Positions 42,858 to 51,291 of a stretch of 64,000 bases of DNA are shown here, piece by piece; positions within the stretch are counted from its first letter, which is position 1; each line of letters opens with the position of its first letter. The translations under genes were made by a program, and so were the position numbers. The stretch is from Faucicola osloensis_D (GTDB lineage: Bacteria > Pseudomonadota > Gammaproteobacteria > Pseudomonadales > Moraxellaceae), in assembly GCA_020041925.1 (NCBI GenBank), contig CP083409.1; one strand, given 5' to 3'. The notes under the pieces were generated by a model that did no database searches, had not been told where the DNA came from, and saw only the letters and a list, made by a program, of their open reading frames with translations.

Positions 42858-44948
42858 TTAAAATAAGAAATACCGCTGTGCCATTGGCAACACAGCCGAC
42901 GGTTCGCAAGTGAGAAGCTCACCGTCAGCACGTACTTCATAGGTTTCTGGGTTGATCGACATCTCGGGACAATAGCTATTAAACCGCATATCTTTTTTGC
43001 GAATGTTACGAATCCCCTGCACGGGTCGAATCACTTTTTGCAAGCCAAGTTTGTGTTGGATATTGTTGTCAAAGGCGATTTTGGATACAAAGGTGATACT
43101 GGTTTGGTGGGTGGCTTTGCCAAAGCTTGCGAACATCGGACGATAATGCACTGGCTGTGGGGTTGGGATCGAGGCATTGATATCGCCCATCGGGTAAGCG
43201 GCGATGCTACCACCTTTTAAAATCGTGTCAGGTTTGACCCCAAAGAATTTGGGCGACCATAGCACCAAATCCGCCCATTTACCGACTTCTACCGAACCGA
43301 CTTCCTCGGCAATACCGTGGGTAATGGCAGGATTAATGGTGTATTTGGCGATATAGCGTTTGATGCGAAAATTGTCGTTGCTCTTGATGTCATCTACATC
43401 AGTGAGCGTGATACCTTGCTCGCTGTGGCTAGATACATCGGGTGCTAAAAATCCGCGTTGGCGCTTCATTTTATCCGCCGTTTGCCAAGTGCGGATAATT
43501 ACCTCGCCCACCCGTCCCATCGCTTGCGAGTCGCTACTCATCATCGAGATTGCCCCCAAATCGTGCAAAATATCTTCAGCGGCGATGGTTTCTTGGCGGA
43601 TACGACTCTCAGCAAAGGCGATATCTTCGGCAATCGCAGGGCTCAAATGGTGACAGACCATCAGCATGTCGAGATGCTCATCAATGGTATTGATGGTAAA
43701 CGGACGCGTGGGATTGGTCGACGACGGTAATACATGCGGCTCGCCAATCGCCCGCAAAATATCAGGGGCGTGCCCGCCGCCTGCGCCTTCGGTGTGAAAG
43801 GTGTGAATACAGCGGTCTTTAAAGGCATTTAGCGTGCTTTCTAGATAGCCACTTTCGTTGAGCGTATCGGTGTGAATCGCCACTTGCACATCATACTCTT
43901 CGGCAACGCTCAAGCAGTTATCAATCGCTTGCGGCGTGGTGCCCCAGTCTTCGTGCAGTTTTAGCCCGACCACACCCGCTTCGATTTGCTCGACAATCGG
44001 CTGCGGCAAACTGACATTGCCTTTGCCCAGTAGCCCAATGTTCATGGGCATGTCATCAAGGGCTTTGAGCATGGTTTCGATATGGTATTTGCCGTTGGTG
44101 CAGGTGGTGGCAAGTGTGCCTTGGGCAGGTCCTGAACCACCGCCAATCATGGTCGTCACTCCAGACATCAAGGCAACTTCCGCCTGCTGCGGCGCGATAA
44201 AGTGAATATGGGTGTCAATCCCGCCCGCGGTCAAAATTTTGCCTTCACCTGCAATAATCTCGGTGCTTGCGCCAATGGCGATGGTGACATTGGATTGAAT
44301 ATCGGGGTTGCCCGCCTTGCCAATCGCCCAAATTCGGCTATCTTTTATCGCTACATCGGCTTTATAAATCCCGGTATAATCCAAGATAAGCGCGTTGGTA
44401 ATCACAGTGTCAGCCACTTCGGCAAACGGTCGCTGCCCTTGCCCCATGCCGTCACGAATCACTTTGCCACCGCCAAATTTGACCTCTTCACCATAGCTGG
44501 TAAAGTCTTTTTCCACTTCCAGCCACAGCTCGGTATCAGCAAGACGCAGTTTATCGCCCACGGTTAAGCCAAAATGCTCGGCATACATTTGGCGGGGTAC
44601 GGTTTTTTGTGATTTTGCTAAACTTGCGGTATCAACAGATGCGGTGACTTGCCCCATCACCCGCCCAGCAAACCCAAAAATCGCCTTATTGCCACCGAAC
44701 TCGACCAGTTCAACTGATCGCGCTTGCCCTGGCTCAAAACGCACTGCTGTACCCGATAAGATATTTAAGCGAAACCCAAGCGCCTTGTCACGGTCAAACG
44801 CCAGTGCGTCATTGGCTTCGGCAAAATGGTAGTGAGAGCCGATTTGAATCGGTCTGTCGCCGGTGTTTTTGACCAAAATAGTTTGGACGGCGCGCCCTTC
44901 ATTCAGGATAATGGCTTGGTCTTTTAGCTTATATTCGCCAACTTTCAT
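42858..44948 (-). CDS. ureC: Urease beta-alpha fusion subunit (UreB-UreC in one chain)
   Basis: 696-aa protein joining UreB (residues 1 to about 101, GEYKLKD...NEGRAVQTILVKNTGDRPIQIGSHYHFAE) to a full UreC through a linker of about 12 residues. Every UreC catalytic residue is present at a constant offset of 113 from Klebsiella UreC numbering: H247, H249, K330 (carbamylated Lys, GLKLHEDWG), H359, H385, C432 (flap) and D473. Hydrolyses urea to ammonia and carbamate with two nickel ions. Bacterial ureases normally have ureB and ureC as separate genes; no stop or clear internal ribosome site was seen at the join. ureA precedes by 24 bp. Confidence 0.94.
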   Translation of the reverse strand: MKVGEYKLKDQAIILNEGRAVQTILVKNTGDRPIQIGSHYHFAEANDALAFDRDKALGFRLNILSGTAVRFEPGQARSVELVEFGGNKAIFGFAGRVMGQVTASVDTASLAKSQKTVPRQMYAEHFGLTVGDKLRLADTELWLEVEKDFTSYGEEVKFGGGKVIRDGMGQGQRPFAEVADTVITNALILDYTGIYKADVAIKDSRIWAIGKAGNPDIQSNVTIAIGASTEIIAGEGKILTAGGIDTHIHFIAPQQAEVALMSGVTTMIGGGSGPAQGTLATTCTNGKYHIETMLKALDDMPMNIGLLGKGNVSLPQPIVEQIEAGVVGLKLHEDWGTTPQAIDNCLSVAEEYDVQVAIHTDTLNESGYLESTLNAFKDRCIHTFHTEGAGGGHAPDILRAIGEPHVLPSSTNPTRPFTINTIDEHLDMLMVCHHLSPAIAEDIAFAESRIRQETIAAEDILHDLGAISMMSSDSQAMGRVGEVIIRTWQTADKMKRQRGFLAPDVSSHSEQGITLTDVDDIKSNDNFRIKRYIAKYTINPAITHGIAEEVGSVEVGKWADLVLWSPKFFGVKPDTILKGGSIAAYPMGDINASIPTPQPVHYRPMFASFGKATHQTSITFVSKIAFDNNIQHKLGLQKVIRPVQGIRNIRKKDMRFNSYCPEMSINPETYEVRADGELLTCEPSAVLPMAQRYFLF

Positions 44949-44972
44949 GGTTTACCCCTTATATTGTTTAAA

Positions 44973-45275
44973 TCACACAATCGGTTGGTGAATGGTCACC
45001 AGTTTGGTACCATCGGGAAAGGTGGCTTCCACTTGCACATCGTCAATCATCTCGGCGATGCCATCCATCACATCCTCACCCGTCAGCCACGTGGTGCCTT
45101 CGCCCATCAACTGTGCCACTGTTTTTCCCTCTCTTGCCCCTTCGAGTACCAACATACTGATATAGGCTATTGCTTCTGGATAGTTAAGTTTTAAGCCACG
45201 TTGTTTGCGGCGCTCGGCAACCAGTCCTGCGGTAAAAATAAGTAATTTATCTTTTTCGGCGGGGGTTAAATGCAT
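44973..45275 (-). CDS. ureA: Urease gamma subunit
   Basis: 100-aa UreA: MHLTPAEKDKLLIFTAGLVA, RRKQRGLKLNYPEAIAYIS and the C-terminal ATFPDGTKLVTIHQPIV. Usual length, separate from the beta subunit (so not the Helicobacter-type UreA-UreB fusion). Confidence 0.97.
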   Translation of the reverse strand: MHLTPAEKDKLLIFTAGLVAERRKQRGLKLNYPEAIAYISMLVLEGAREGKTVAQLMGEGTTWLTGEDVMDGIAEMIDDVQVEATFPDGTKLVTIHQPIV

Positions 45276-45325
45276 GGGTTACTCCAATTGTTTTTTTAGT
45301 ATTAAAAATTAGACCGTCACTGCCG

Positions 45326-46261
45326 CTAGGTTGCCCAAATTCGGGGCAAATGACTGGCTTTTTGCCACATTAAAGTGCGAATTTCACCACGAACTGCACC
45401 AAAACTGTCAAAACATTGGCGGACATCATCCCCCAAATAGCGAATAATCATCACCTCCCCTGTTTGGGTGCAAGAGACAGGCAAGCTATGGTGGTCGATA
45501 AATAAACGTAATTGCTTAACCCATTCAATCAGCTGTTTTTGCGCATCAACGCTTGGCACAACCCATAAGCTGGCAAAGACACTGTGGTTATTGAGACCCA
45601 CGGGTGAGCCAAACCAATCGTGTTCAGCACAGTGATGTAAAGTATCAGCAAGCAGCAATTTGGGCTGCTCATCCACGCGCCAAAATAGGTTTGATAACCG
45701 CATCTCGCCTGTACTATAGCGCTCGCCATGATGCTCTCGCCCTAACAGGTTAATTTCCCAAGCGATAACACTGGCAGCTGGGCTGATAAAAAACTGATTG
45801 GTAGCATGGGCAAAACTTGCGTTATAAAAACAGTTTTCTTGCGGTAGCCATTCAAAACGGCTGTCATCTTGTAGATAAACCGTGACATTTTGAACAGCAT
45901 AACTATTTAAATCTTCTTGGTTTTTTTGAGTTTTTTTGGTTGGTGAACTCTCATCGGTTTGCTTGTTAGCGGTGTAACTTGGTAAATTACCGTACCATTT
46001 ATTTGCCCCGGGCGTGGTAATCACGGCGTGGGCGTGATGTTTTACGCCAATGTCAATATCGAGCTTATCGCCTAAGGCGATGCCGGCGGGCGGATACAGC
46101 ATGATGACATGACAAATACCTTGCTGTTCACCGCTTTCAGGATACAAGGCTTTTTGTACCCGCAAGGCGCCTTGGTGGTGGCGTTGTACCAAATTGGTGC
46201 GAGCATGCTCACCCGCATGTTGGGTGTCAAAAGCTAAGGTAAGGACTGAGTGCCAAGCCAT
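45326..46261 (-). CDS. ureD: Urease accessory protein UreD/UreH
   Basis: 311-aa scaffold that binds apo-urease and recruits UreF-UreG for nickel insertion. Blocks HQGALRVQKALYPE, CHVIMLYPPAGIALGDKLDI and ITTPGANKWYG are typical. A Ser/Lys/Thr-rich insertion (about residues 103-120) is unusual. First gene of the operon, with a sigma-54 element about 40 bp before its ATG. Confidence 0.92.
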   Translation of the reverse strand: MAWHSVLTLAFDTQHAGEHARTNLVQRHHQGALRVQKALYPESGEQQGICHVIMLYPPAGIALGDKLDIDIGVKHHAHAVITTPGANKWYGNLPSYTANKQTDESSPTKKTQKNQEDLNSYAVQNVTVYLQDDSRFEWLPQENCFYNASFAHATNQFFISPAASVIAWEINLLGREHHGERYSTGEMRLSNLFWRVDEQPKLLLADTLHHCAEHDWFGSPVGLNNHSVFASLWVVPSVDAQKQLIEWVKQLRLFIDHHSLPVSCTQTGEVMIIRYLGDDVRQCFDSFGAVRGEIRTLMWQKASHLPRIWAT

Positions 46262-46300
46262 ATCTATCTAACTATATGAAAAATATATGGTTTTATAGAA

Positions 46301-46316
46301 TGCAAGGGCTGTGCCA
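46301..46316 (-). promoter_or_regulatory. Sigma-54 promoter of the urease operon
   Basis: On the minus strand TGGCAC-AGCCC-TTGCA, an exact match to the -24/-12 consensus (GG-N10-GC), 40 bp upstream of ureD and pointing at it. A short palindrome TACCA-ACA-TGGTA (46338-46350) lies just upstream; whether an NtrC site is present cannot be decided by eye. Confidence 0.8.
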
Positions 46317-46351
46317 CATTGCGGCAGCGAGCCTTGATACCAACATGGTAA

Positions 46352-46385
46352 AGCCCAAATCAGGGATGTTTACACGGTTTGGGCT
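46352..46385. terminator. Hairpin at the end of the EamA gene
   Basis: AGCCCAAA / TTTGGGCT, 8-bp perfect stem, 18-nt loop, just after the EamA stop; only a short T-run (TTTAC) follows on the minus strand. Confidence 0.4.
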
Positions 46386-46389
46386 GTTA

Positions 46390-47352
46390 TTAGACTTGAG
46401 TATCGACTTCTGTCAGTTGCCGATGACGCTGCAAGGGCAATTTGATAGAGTTTAGGAGAGTGGCTAAAAGAATTAATACCATCCCTGAGTACTGCATGCC
46501 ATTGAGCGATTGGTGCAGTAATACGATCGACAATACAATCGCGGTAAACGGCTCAAACACGGTAAATACCGAGGCTTTGGTTGCAGGGAGTTTGTGCAGG
46601 GCTGACATATACAAGAAAAACGGAATCACGGTACCCACTAGGCTGAGCCCCATCACCCACAACCAAGTGATAGCAGGCATGGTGAAGGCTTTGGCATAGG
46701 TTTGATAGGTCATCGGTAGGAATAATAAAGCCATGGCACTAATCACCACTGAGCTAAAAAACACCAAGGTCGGCGGATAGTGTTTGTGTAAGGCTTTTTT
46801 TCCTAAAATGCCATACAGTGAATAGCACACCCCAGACAATAGACCAAATACAATCCCCCAACTCAAAGTAAAGTTCTCACTGAGCATTGTCAGTGCCACG
46901 CCCAATACCGCGATGCAAGCTAAGGTAAATGATTTTTTTGTTATCGGTTCTTTTAATAAAAAAAATGCCAATACCAAACTAAAAATCGGCGCCGTATATA
47001 GTAGCGATACCGCAATGCCCGCGCCCACAAAATTGACCGCGATAAAATAGCAAACCGTCATGCCTAACACGCCAATCAACGATTGCAAGCTCAACTGTAA
47101 TATCTCGCTGACTGATAACTGCCTAATGGATGTCCACAACGATGGCAATAATATCAGTAGCATCATAGCAGCGGTCACCACTCTTAAAATGGCAATTTGC
47201 ACACTATCAAAACCCAGTTGATGTAGATAGGTAGTAAAGATACCCAGCGTGCCCCAACAGATAGCCGCCACAATGACTTGCAAGCCACCCATCGTCGCAT
47301 GATTGAGCGTGTTAGGGGATTTGTTGGTAGCGAAAGCAGTTTTACGAGTCAC
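46390..47352 (-). CDS. EamA/DMT family transporter
   Basis: About 320-aa, ten-helix permease of the drug/metabolite transporter superfamily with two EamA repeats (LQVIVAAICWGTLGIFTTYL... and SWGIVFGLLSGVCYSLYGILGKKAL). Substrate unknown. A GTG at 47352 with AGGA seven bases upstream is preferred over a TTG at 47358; ATG 47292 is another possibility. It lies between the urease and creatinase blocks on the same strand, so a role in exporting a breakdown product is possible but unproven. Confidence 0.83.
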   Translation of the reverse strand: MTRKTAFATNKSPNTLNHATMGGLQVIVAAICWGTLGIFTTYLHQLGFDSVQIAILRVVTAAMMLLILLPSLWTSIRQLSVSEILQLSLQSLIGVLGMTVCYFIAVNFVGAGIAVSLLYTAPIFSLVLAFFLLKEPITKKSFTLACIAVLGVALTMLSENFTLSWGIVFGLLSGVCYSLYGILGKKALHKHYPPTLVFFSSVVISAMALLFLPMTYQTYAKAFTMPAITWLWVMGLSLVGTVIPFFLYMSALHKLPATKASVFTVFEPFTAIVLSIVLLHQSLNGMQYSGMVLILLATLLNSIKLPLQRHRQLTEVDTQV

Positions 47353-47482
47353 TGGCAATTCCTAAAAAAACGGGGGATAAAAAAAGTGATTCTAGCAAAC
47401 AAGGTTGGCTAAAACCACTTTGGGAAAAAACTTAAATTAACTTCATGGGGTTATTGATAACCGTAGTTAATCGATTATTTTT

Positions 47483-48826
47483 CTAACCTCTTTCTAACAT
47501 CGACACACTATCGGATTTTTTATACATCACCGTTGCTGCCAGTGCGATTACGCTTGCTATCACCAATAACCAAGCTGGCGCGATTTGACTGCCTGTTTTG
47601 CTCATTAACCAAGTTGCCATCAAGGGGGTTGTGCCACCAAGTAGCGCATTGGCTGAGTTAAAGGTGAAAGCAAAACCTGAATAACGTACCTCGACTGGGA
47701 AAATCTCGCTTAAAAATGCCGGTAGTGTACCGTCATTGACGGATAATAACAGCGAGAATACCAGTTGAATCAAAACAATCGTTAAAAACCCACCCAGGCT
47801 TAGCATATGAAACAAAGGCACTGTCAACGCGATAAACAATACAGATGCGATGATCAGCATGGTTTTACGACCGTATTTGTCTGACAATTTACCCATGGTA
47901 AAAATCATACCGATATAAGCGACTAATGAAATGGAGGCAGCTAGCAGCGACTGCGTTTCATTGATGTGCATTTGGGTCGATAAATAAGTCGGCATATAGC
48001 TTAGGATTAAGTAAAAAGCCACCGCATTCAAACTACATAACATAAAGGCAATGCACAAAGTTTTTTTATGGTTGGCAAACAAATTTTTGATTGGCACAGG
48101 TTTTTCAATGGTGCTTTCTTCAAACGCCTTAAAAGCCGGGGTTTTTTCAAGATTCAACCGCATATATCGACCTACCAAACCCAGTGGTGCAGCCAATAAA
48201 AACGGAATACGCCAGCCCCAAGTTTGTACAAAATCAGCATCCATAAAGGCGGTCATAGCTGCCGCAATCAGCGATCCCAGTAATAGACCCGCGGATGTAC
48301 TGGCAGGTACGATACTGGTATAAAACCCTTTTTTGTCGGGCGGCGCATACTCTGCCATAAATGCTGATGCCCCTGCATACTCTCCCGAAGCTGAAAAACC
48401 TTGAATCATGCGCAACAATAACAACAACACAGGGGCCAAGATACCCACGGTGGCATAGCTTGGCAACAATCCGATTAAGAAAGTAGCACCCGACATAATC
48501 AAAATCGACCAAGATAAAGCCGCTTTTCGACCGTATTTATCACCAATATGTCCCCAAAAAATACCCCCAAACGGACGGACAATAAAGGATAGCGCAAAAA
48601 TTGCATAAGTTGACATCAATGCGACGGTTGGATCGGTTTTAGCGAAAAATACGCTAGCGATGACAGTGGCAAAATAGCCATACGATGCGTAATCAAACCA
48701 CTCGACAAAGTTACCAATAAAACTGGCTTTGGCGGCTTTTTTGAGTAACACAGGATCTTTAACATACGGCTCGGCAGCTGGTTGTTGAATTGCTACGGCA
48801 GTGGGTGAAAGTGCAAAAGTTGTCAT
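47483..48826 (-). CDS. MHS-family MFS permease, candidate creatine uptake system
   Basis: 447-aa, 12-helix MFS protein: FIGNFVEWFDYASYGYFATVIA, GHIGDKYGRKAALSWSILIM, the MHS motif FSASGEYAGASAFMAEYAP and KLSDKYGRKTM. The family includes carriers for betaine, proline and organic acids. It is 41 bp downstream of creatinase on the same strand, so the most likely cargo is creatine or a related guanidino/N-methyl compound; this is inferred from position only. Confidence 0.85.
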   Translation of the reverse strand: MTTFALSPTAVAIQQPAAEPYVKDPVLLKKAAKASFIGNFVEWFDYASYGYFATVIASVFFAKTDPTVALMSTYAIFALSFIVRPFGGIFWGHIGDKYGRKAALSWSILIMSGATFLIGLLPSYATVGILAPVLLLLLRMIQGFSASGEYAGASAFMAEYAPPDKKGFYTSIVPASTSAGLLLGSLIAAAMTAFMDADFVQTWGWRIPFLLAAPLGLVGRYMRLNLEKTPAFKAFEESTIEKPVPIKNLFANHKKTLCIAFMLCSLNAVAFYLILSYMPTYLSTQMHINETQSLLAASISLVAYIGMIFTMGKLSDKYGRKTMLIIASVLFIALTVPLFHMLSLGGFLTIVLIQLVFSLLLSVNDGTLPAFLSEIFPVEVRYSGFAFTFNSANALLGGTTPLMATWLMSKTGSQIAPAWLLVIASVIALAATVMYKKSDSVSMLERG

Positions 48827-48867
48827 TTAGTTTCCCCTTGGTTGGTAGTAAGTCATGCTAAAGTAAG

Positions 48868-50130
48868 CTAACTGATAATGTTATGTGCAGGACCATAGGC
48901 GAAGCCTGTGATATTGTCAGCGCCCGTTTCAGTTAAAACCAAAATATCATGTTCACGATAACCGCCTGCCCCTGCCATACCTTCTGGAATCATAATCATC
49001 GGTTCCATTGAGATGACCATATTTGGCTCAAGTACCGTATCAATGTCTTCACGCAGTTCTAACCCTGCTTCACGGCCATAATAGTGTGACAACACGCCAA
49101 ATGAGTGCCCATAACCAAAGGTGCGGCGGTCTAAAATGCCATATTCGGCATAGATTTTGTTGAGCTCTAAGGCGATATCACAGCAACGAACGCCAGGTTT
49201 GATGAGTTTTATGCCTTCTTCATGCACTTTGCAGTTAATTTCCCAATAGTTGAGCGTGGCTGCATCAGGTTCACCAAAATACAGCGTACGCTCCAGCGCC
49301 ACATAGTAGCCTGCAATCATCGAAAAGCAGTTTAAACTTAAAATATCATTGCGCTGCACTTTGCGATTGGTCACAGGATTGTGCGCGCCATCGGTGTTGA
49401 TACCTGATTGAAACCACGTCCAAGTATCCATGAGCTCGACATGCTCAAAGCGTTGCCCGATTTCTCGTACCATCGCTTGCGTAGAGGCTAACGCTACCTC
49501 ATACTCAGGAACCCCTTCATGCACGGCGTTGACGAGCGCTGCCCCACCAATGTCACAAACCTGTGCACCTTGCTTGATAAGGGCGATTTCCTCGGCTGAT
49601 TTCACCATCCGCATTTTCATACAAGCTTGGCTGATATCGACAAACTCGACATTGGGCAACGCGTCTTGTAGTTTTTTCAAACGTTCAATGGGTAAGTGAT
49701 CGTATTCAATCCCCACTCTGCCTTTGTTGTTGATTTGACTTGCCACGGCTTTAAAATAGTTATCACGTTGCCAGTCGGTATAGACGATATTGTCATCGCC
49801 CATGGTACGTCGCCAAGGCTGTCCACCGTCGATATTGGCGGAGATAGTCACTACTTTGTCTTGGTCGATGACCAAACCATAGAAACGTCCAAATGAGCAA
49901 TATAAGAAGTCTGCATAGTAGTTGATATTGTGATAGGAGGTGAATAACACGCTATCAATGTCGCTTTTTGCCATATAGGCTTTAAGCTTTTGTTGGCGGT
50001 TTTGGTATTCTTGGGCGCTAAAAGTCGGCTTGACCTTCTCGCCATTTTTGATTTGGATTAAGCTTGGCATGCTAAGTGCAGTATCCAGGCTAGCCGCTTT
50101 ATTTATCATATGTTCAACTGACTGATTCAT
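48868..50130 (-). CDS. Creatinase (creatine amidinohydrolase)
   Basis: 420-aa peptidase M24-fold enzyme converting creatine to sarcosine and urea. Extended similarity to Pseudomonas putida creatinase is recognisable: TFSAQEYQNRQQKLKAYM, FTSYHNINYYADFLYCSFGR, SANIDGGQPWRRT, NIVYTDWQRDNYF, the active-site block SGINTDGAHNPVTNRKV with the catalytic His, and FGYGHSFGVLSHYYGREAGL. Metal-ligand positions of the aminopeptidase relatives are not needed in creatinase. A 20-residue N-terminal extension is longer than in P. putida. GAGG site upstream. Divergent from a GlxA-type regulator; urease and urea importer lie 3-15 kb away. Confidence 0.93.
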   Translation of the reverse strand: MNQSVEHMINKAASLDTALSMPSLIQIKNGEKVKPTFSAQEYQNRQQKLKAYMAKSDIDSVLFTSYHNINYYADFLYCSFGRFYGLVIDQDKVVTISANIDGGQPWRRTMGDDNIVYTDWQRDNYFKAVASQINNKGRVGIEYDHLPIERLKKLQDALPNVEFVDISQACMKMRMVKSAEEIALIKQGAQVCDIGGAALVNAVHEGVPEYEVALASTQAMVREIGQRFEHVELMDTWTWFQSGINTDGAHNPVTNRKVQRNDILSLNCFSMIAGYYVALERTLYFGEPDAATLNYWEINCKVHEEGIKLIKPGVRCCDIALELNKIYAEYGILDRRTFGYGHSFGVLSHYYGREAGLELREDIDTVLEPNMVISMEPMIMIPEGMAGAGGYREHDILVLTETGADNITGFAYGPAHNIIS

Positions 50131-50281
50131 TGTTTGCGCCTCACGAGGTTTAGGTTGATGTTAAGAAATTCTTTGCTCTCCACATCCCTCATCATACGCA
50201 AATTTAAAAATTCAGTTTTTCATAAGACGACATTTTTTTGATTAATTACGACAACACGGCTTGTCCATTCATACTTTATTT

Positions 50282-51232
50282 ATGACAGCGAATATTAAAA
50301 AAATTGGTTTTTTATTGATTGATGGCTTTACCATGATGGCTTTTAGCAATGTCATCGAGCCGTTACGAATGGCAAACTATGTCAGTAGCCAACCACTATA
50401 TAGCTGGATTATTAGTGGTTTTGCAGGTCATCAGACCAGTGCCAGTAATGGGGTGCAAGTCACTCATACCGCTGAAATCAAACATCTATTTGATTGTGAA
50501 CTCGTGTTTATCTGCGGGGGCTATGAAGCCGAAAATTTAATGACAGACGCGCTAAAGGGGATTGTGGAGCGTTTAGCCGTTCGGGATATTGCGTTAGGGG
50601 GGCTTTGTACGGGGGCAATAGCGCTTGCGAATGCAGGGTTGTTAGCCAATCAATCAGCCTCGCTGCATTGGGAAAATGTTACGCTGGCTCAGGAACAATT
50701 TGGCAATGTAAAATTCTTAAACCATATTTTTACCATTGGTGATCGGCTTTATACCTGCTCTGGCGGGGTATGTGCGCTTGATATGACCCTGCACATCATC
50801 AAGCAGCACTTTGGGCGAGAAATCGTTGAAAAAATTCAAGACATGTTTGTCATCACGGCTATCCGAGAGCCAGCGAGTATCCAACATTTACCCAAACCAA
50901 AGACCCTCAGTCATAGCTACGCCCATGTCATCGATGCTATCACGTTAATGAAAACCAATATCGAAGAACCGCTCACGCTAGCGGACATTGCTAAATATGT
51001 CGGTATTTCTGAAAGACAACTACAGCGGCAATTTGCCAAACAACTAGGGGCCTCACCCCAACAGTATTATCTTAATTTACGATTAGAGCATGCTAAAAAT
51101 CTACTCCAACATACCACCATGCCAGTGACCACCATTTCAATGGCGACTGGCTTTTTCAATCTGGCATCTTTTTCCAGAGCCTTTCAACAGCAGTTTAATA
51201 TGTCAGCCAGTGATTTTCGAAAAACGCTATAA
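50282..51232 (+). CDS. GlxA family AraC-type regulator (DJ-1/PfpI plus HTH_18)
   Basis: 316-aa regulator with an N-terminal DJ-1/PfpI-like domain (IGFLLIDGFTMMAFSNVIEPLRMAN, a LGGLCTGAIALANAGLL elbow that keeps the Cys) and a C-terminal AraC double helix-turn-helix (LADIAKYVGISERQLQRQF...VTTISMATGFFNLASFSRAFQ). This architecture is that of GbdR, CdhR and SouR, which sense glycine betaine, carnitine and sarcosine. Being divergent from creatinase it probably activates the creatinase-permease genes in response to creatine or sarcosine. ATG 50282 is used; the upstream TTG has no ribosome site. Confidence 0.9.
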   Translation: MTANIKKIGFLLIDGFTMMAFSNVIEPLRMANYVSSQPLYSWIISGFAGHQTSASNGVQVTHTAEIKHLFDCELVFICGGYEAENLMTDALKGIVERLAVRDIALGGLCTGAIALANAGLLANQSASLHWENVTLAQEQFGNVKFLNHIFTIGDRLYTCSGGVCALDMTLHIIKQHFGREIVEKIQDMFVITAIREPASIQHLPKPKTLSHSYAHVIDAITLMKTNIEEPLTLADIAKYVGISERQLQRQFAKQLGASPQQYYLNLRLEHAKNLLQHTTMPVTTISMATGFFNLASFSRAFQQQFNMSASDFRKTL

Positions 51233-51291
51233 GGGTTAATGCGTCTTGTACCATCGCTTAATCAGGTGGTTGCTTTTATTATTTAAAAAAC

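Noticed and set aside
47483..48826. Calling the permease a specific betaine or proline transporter
   Set aside because: Helix and loop motifs only support the MHS family; the substrate is suggested by position next to creatinase, not by sequence.
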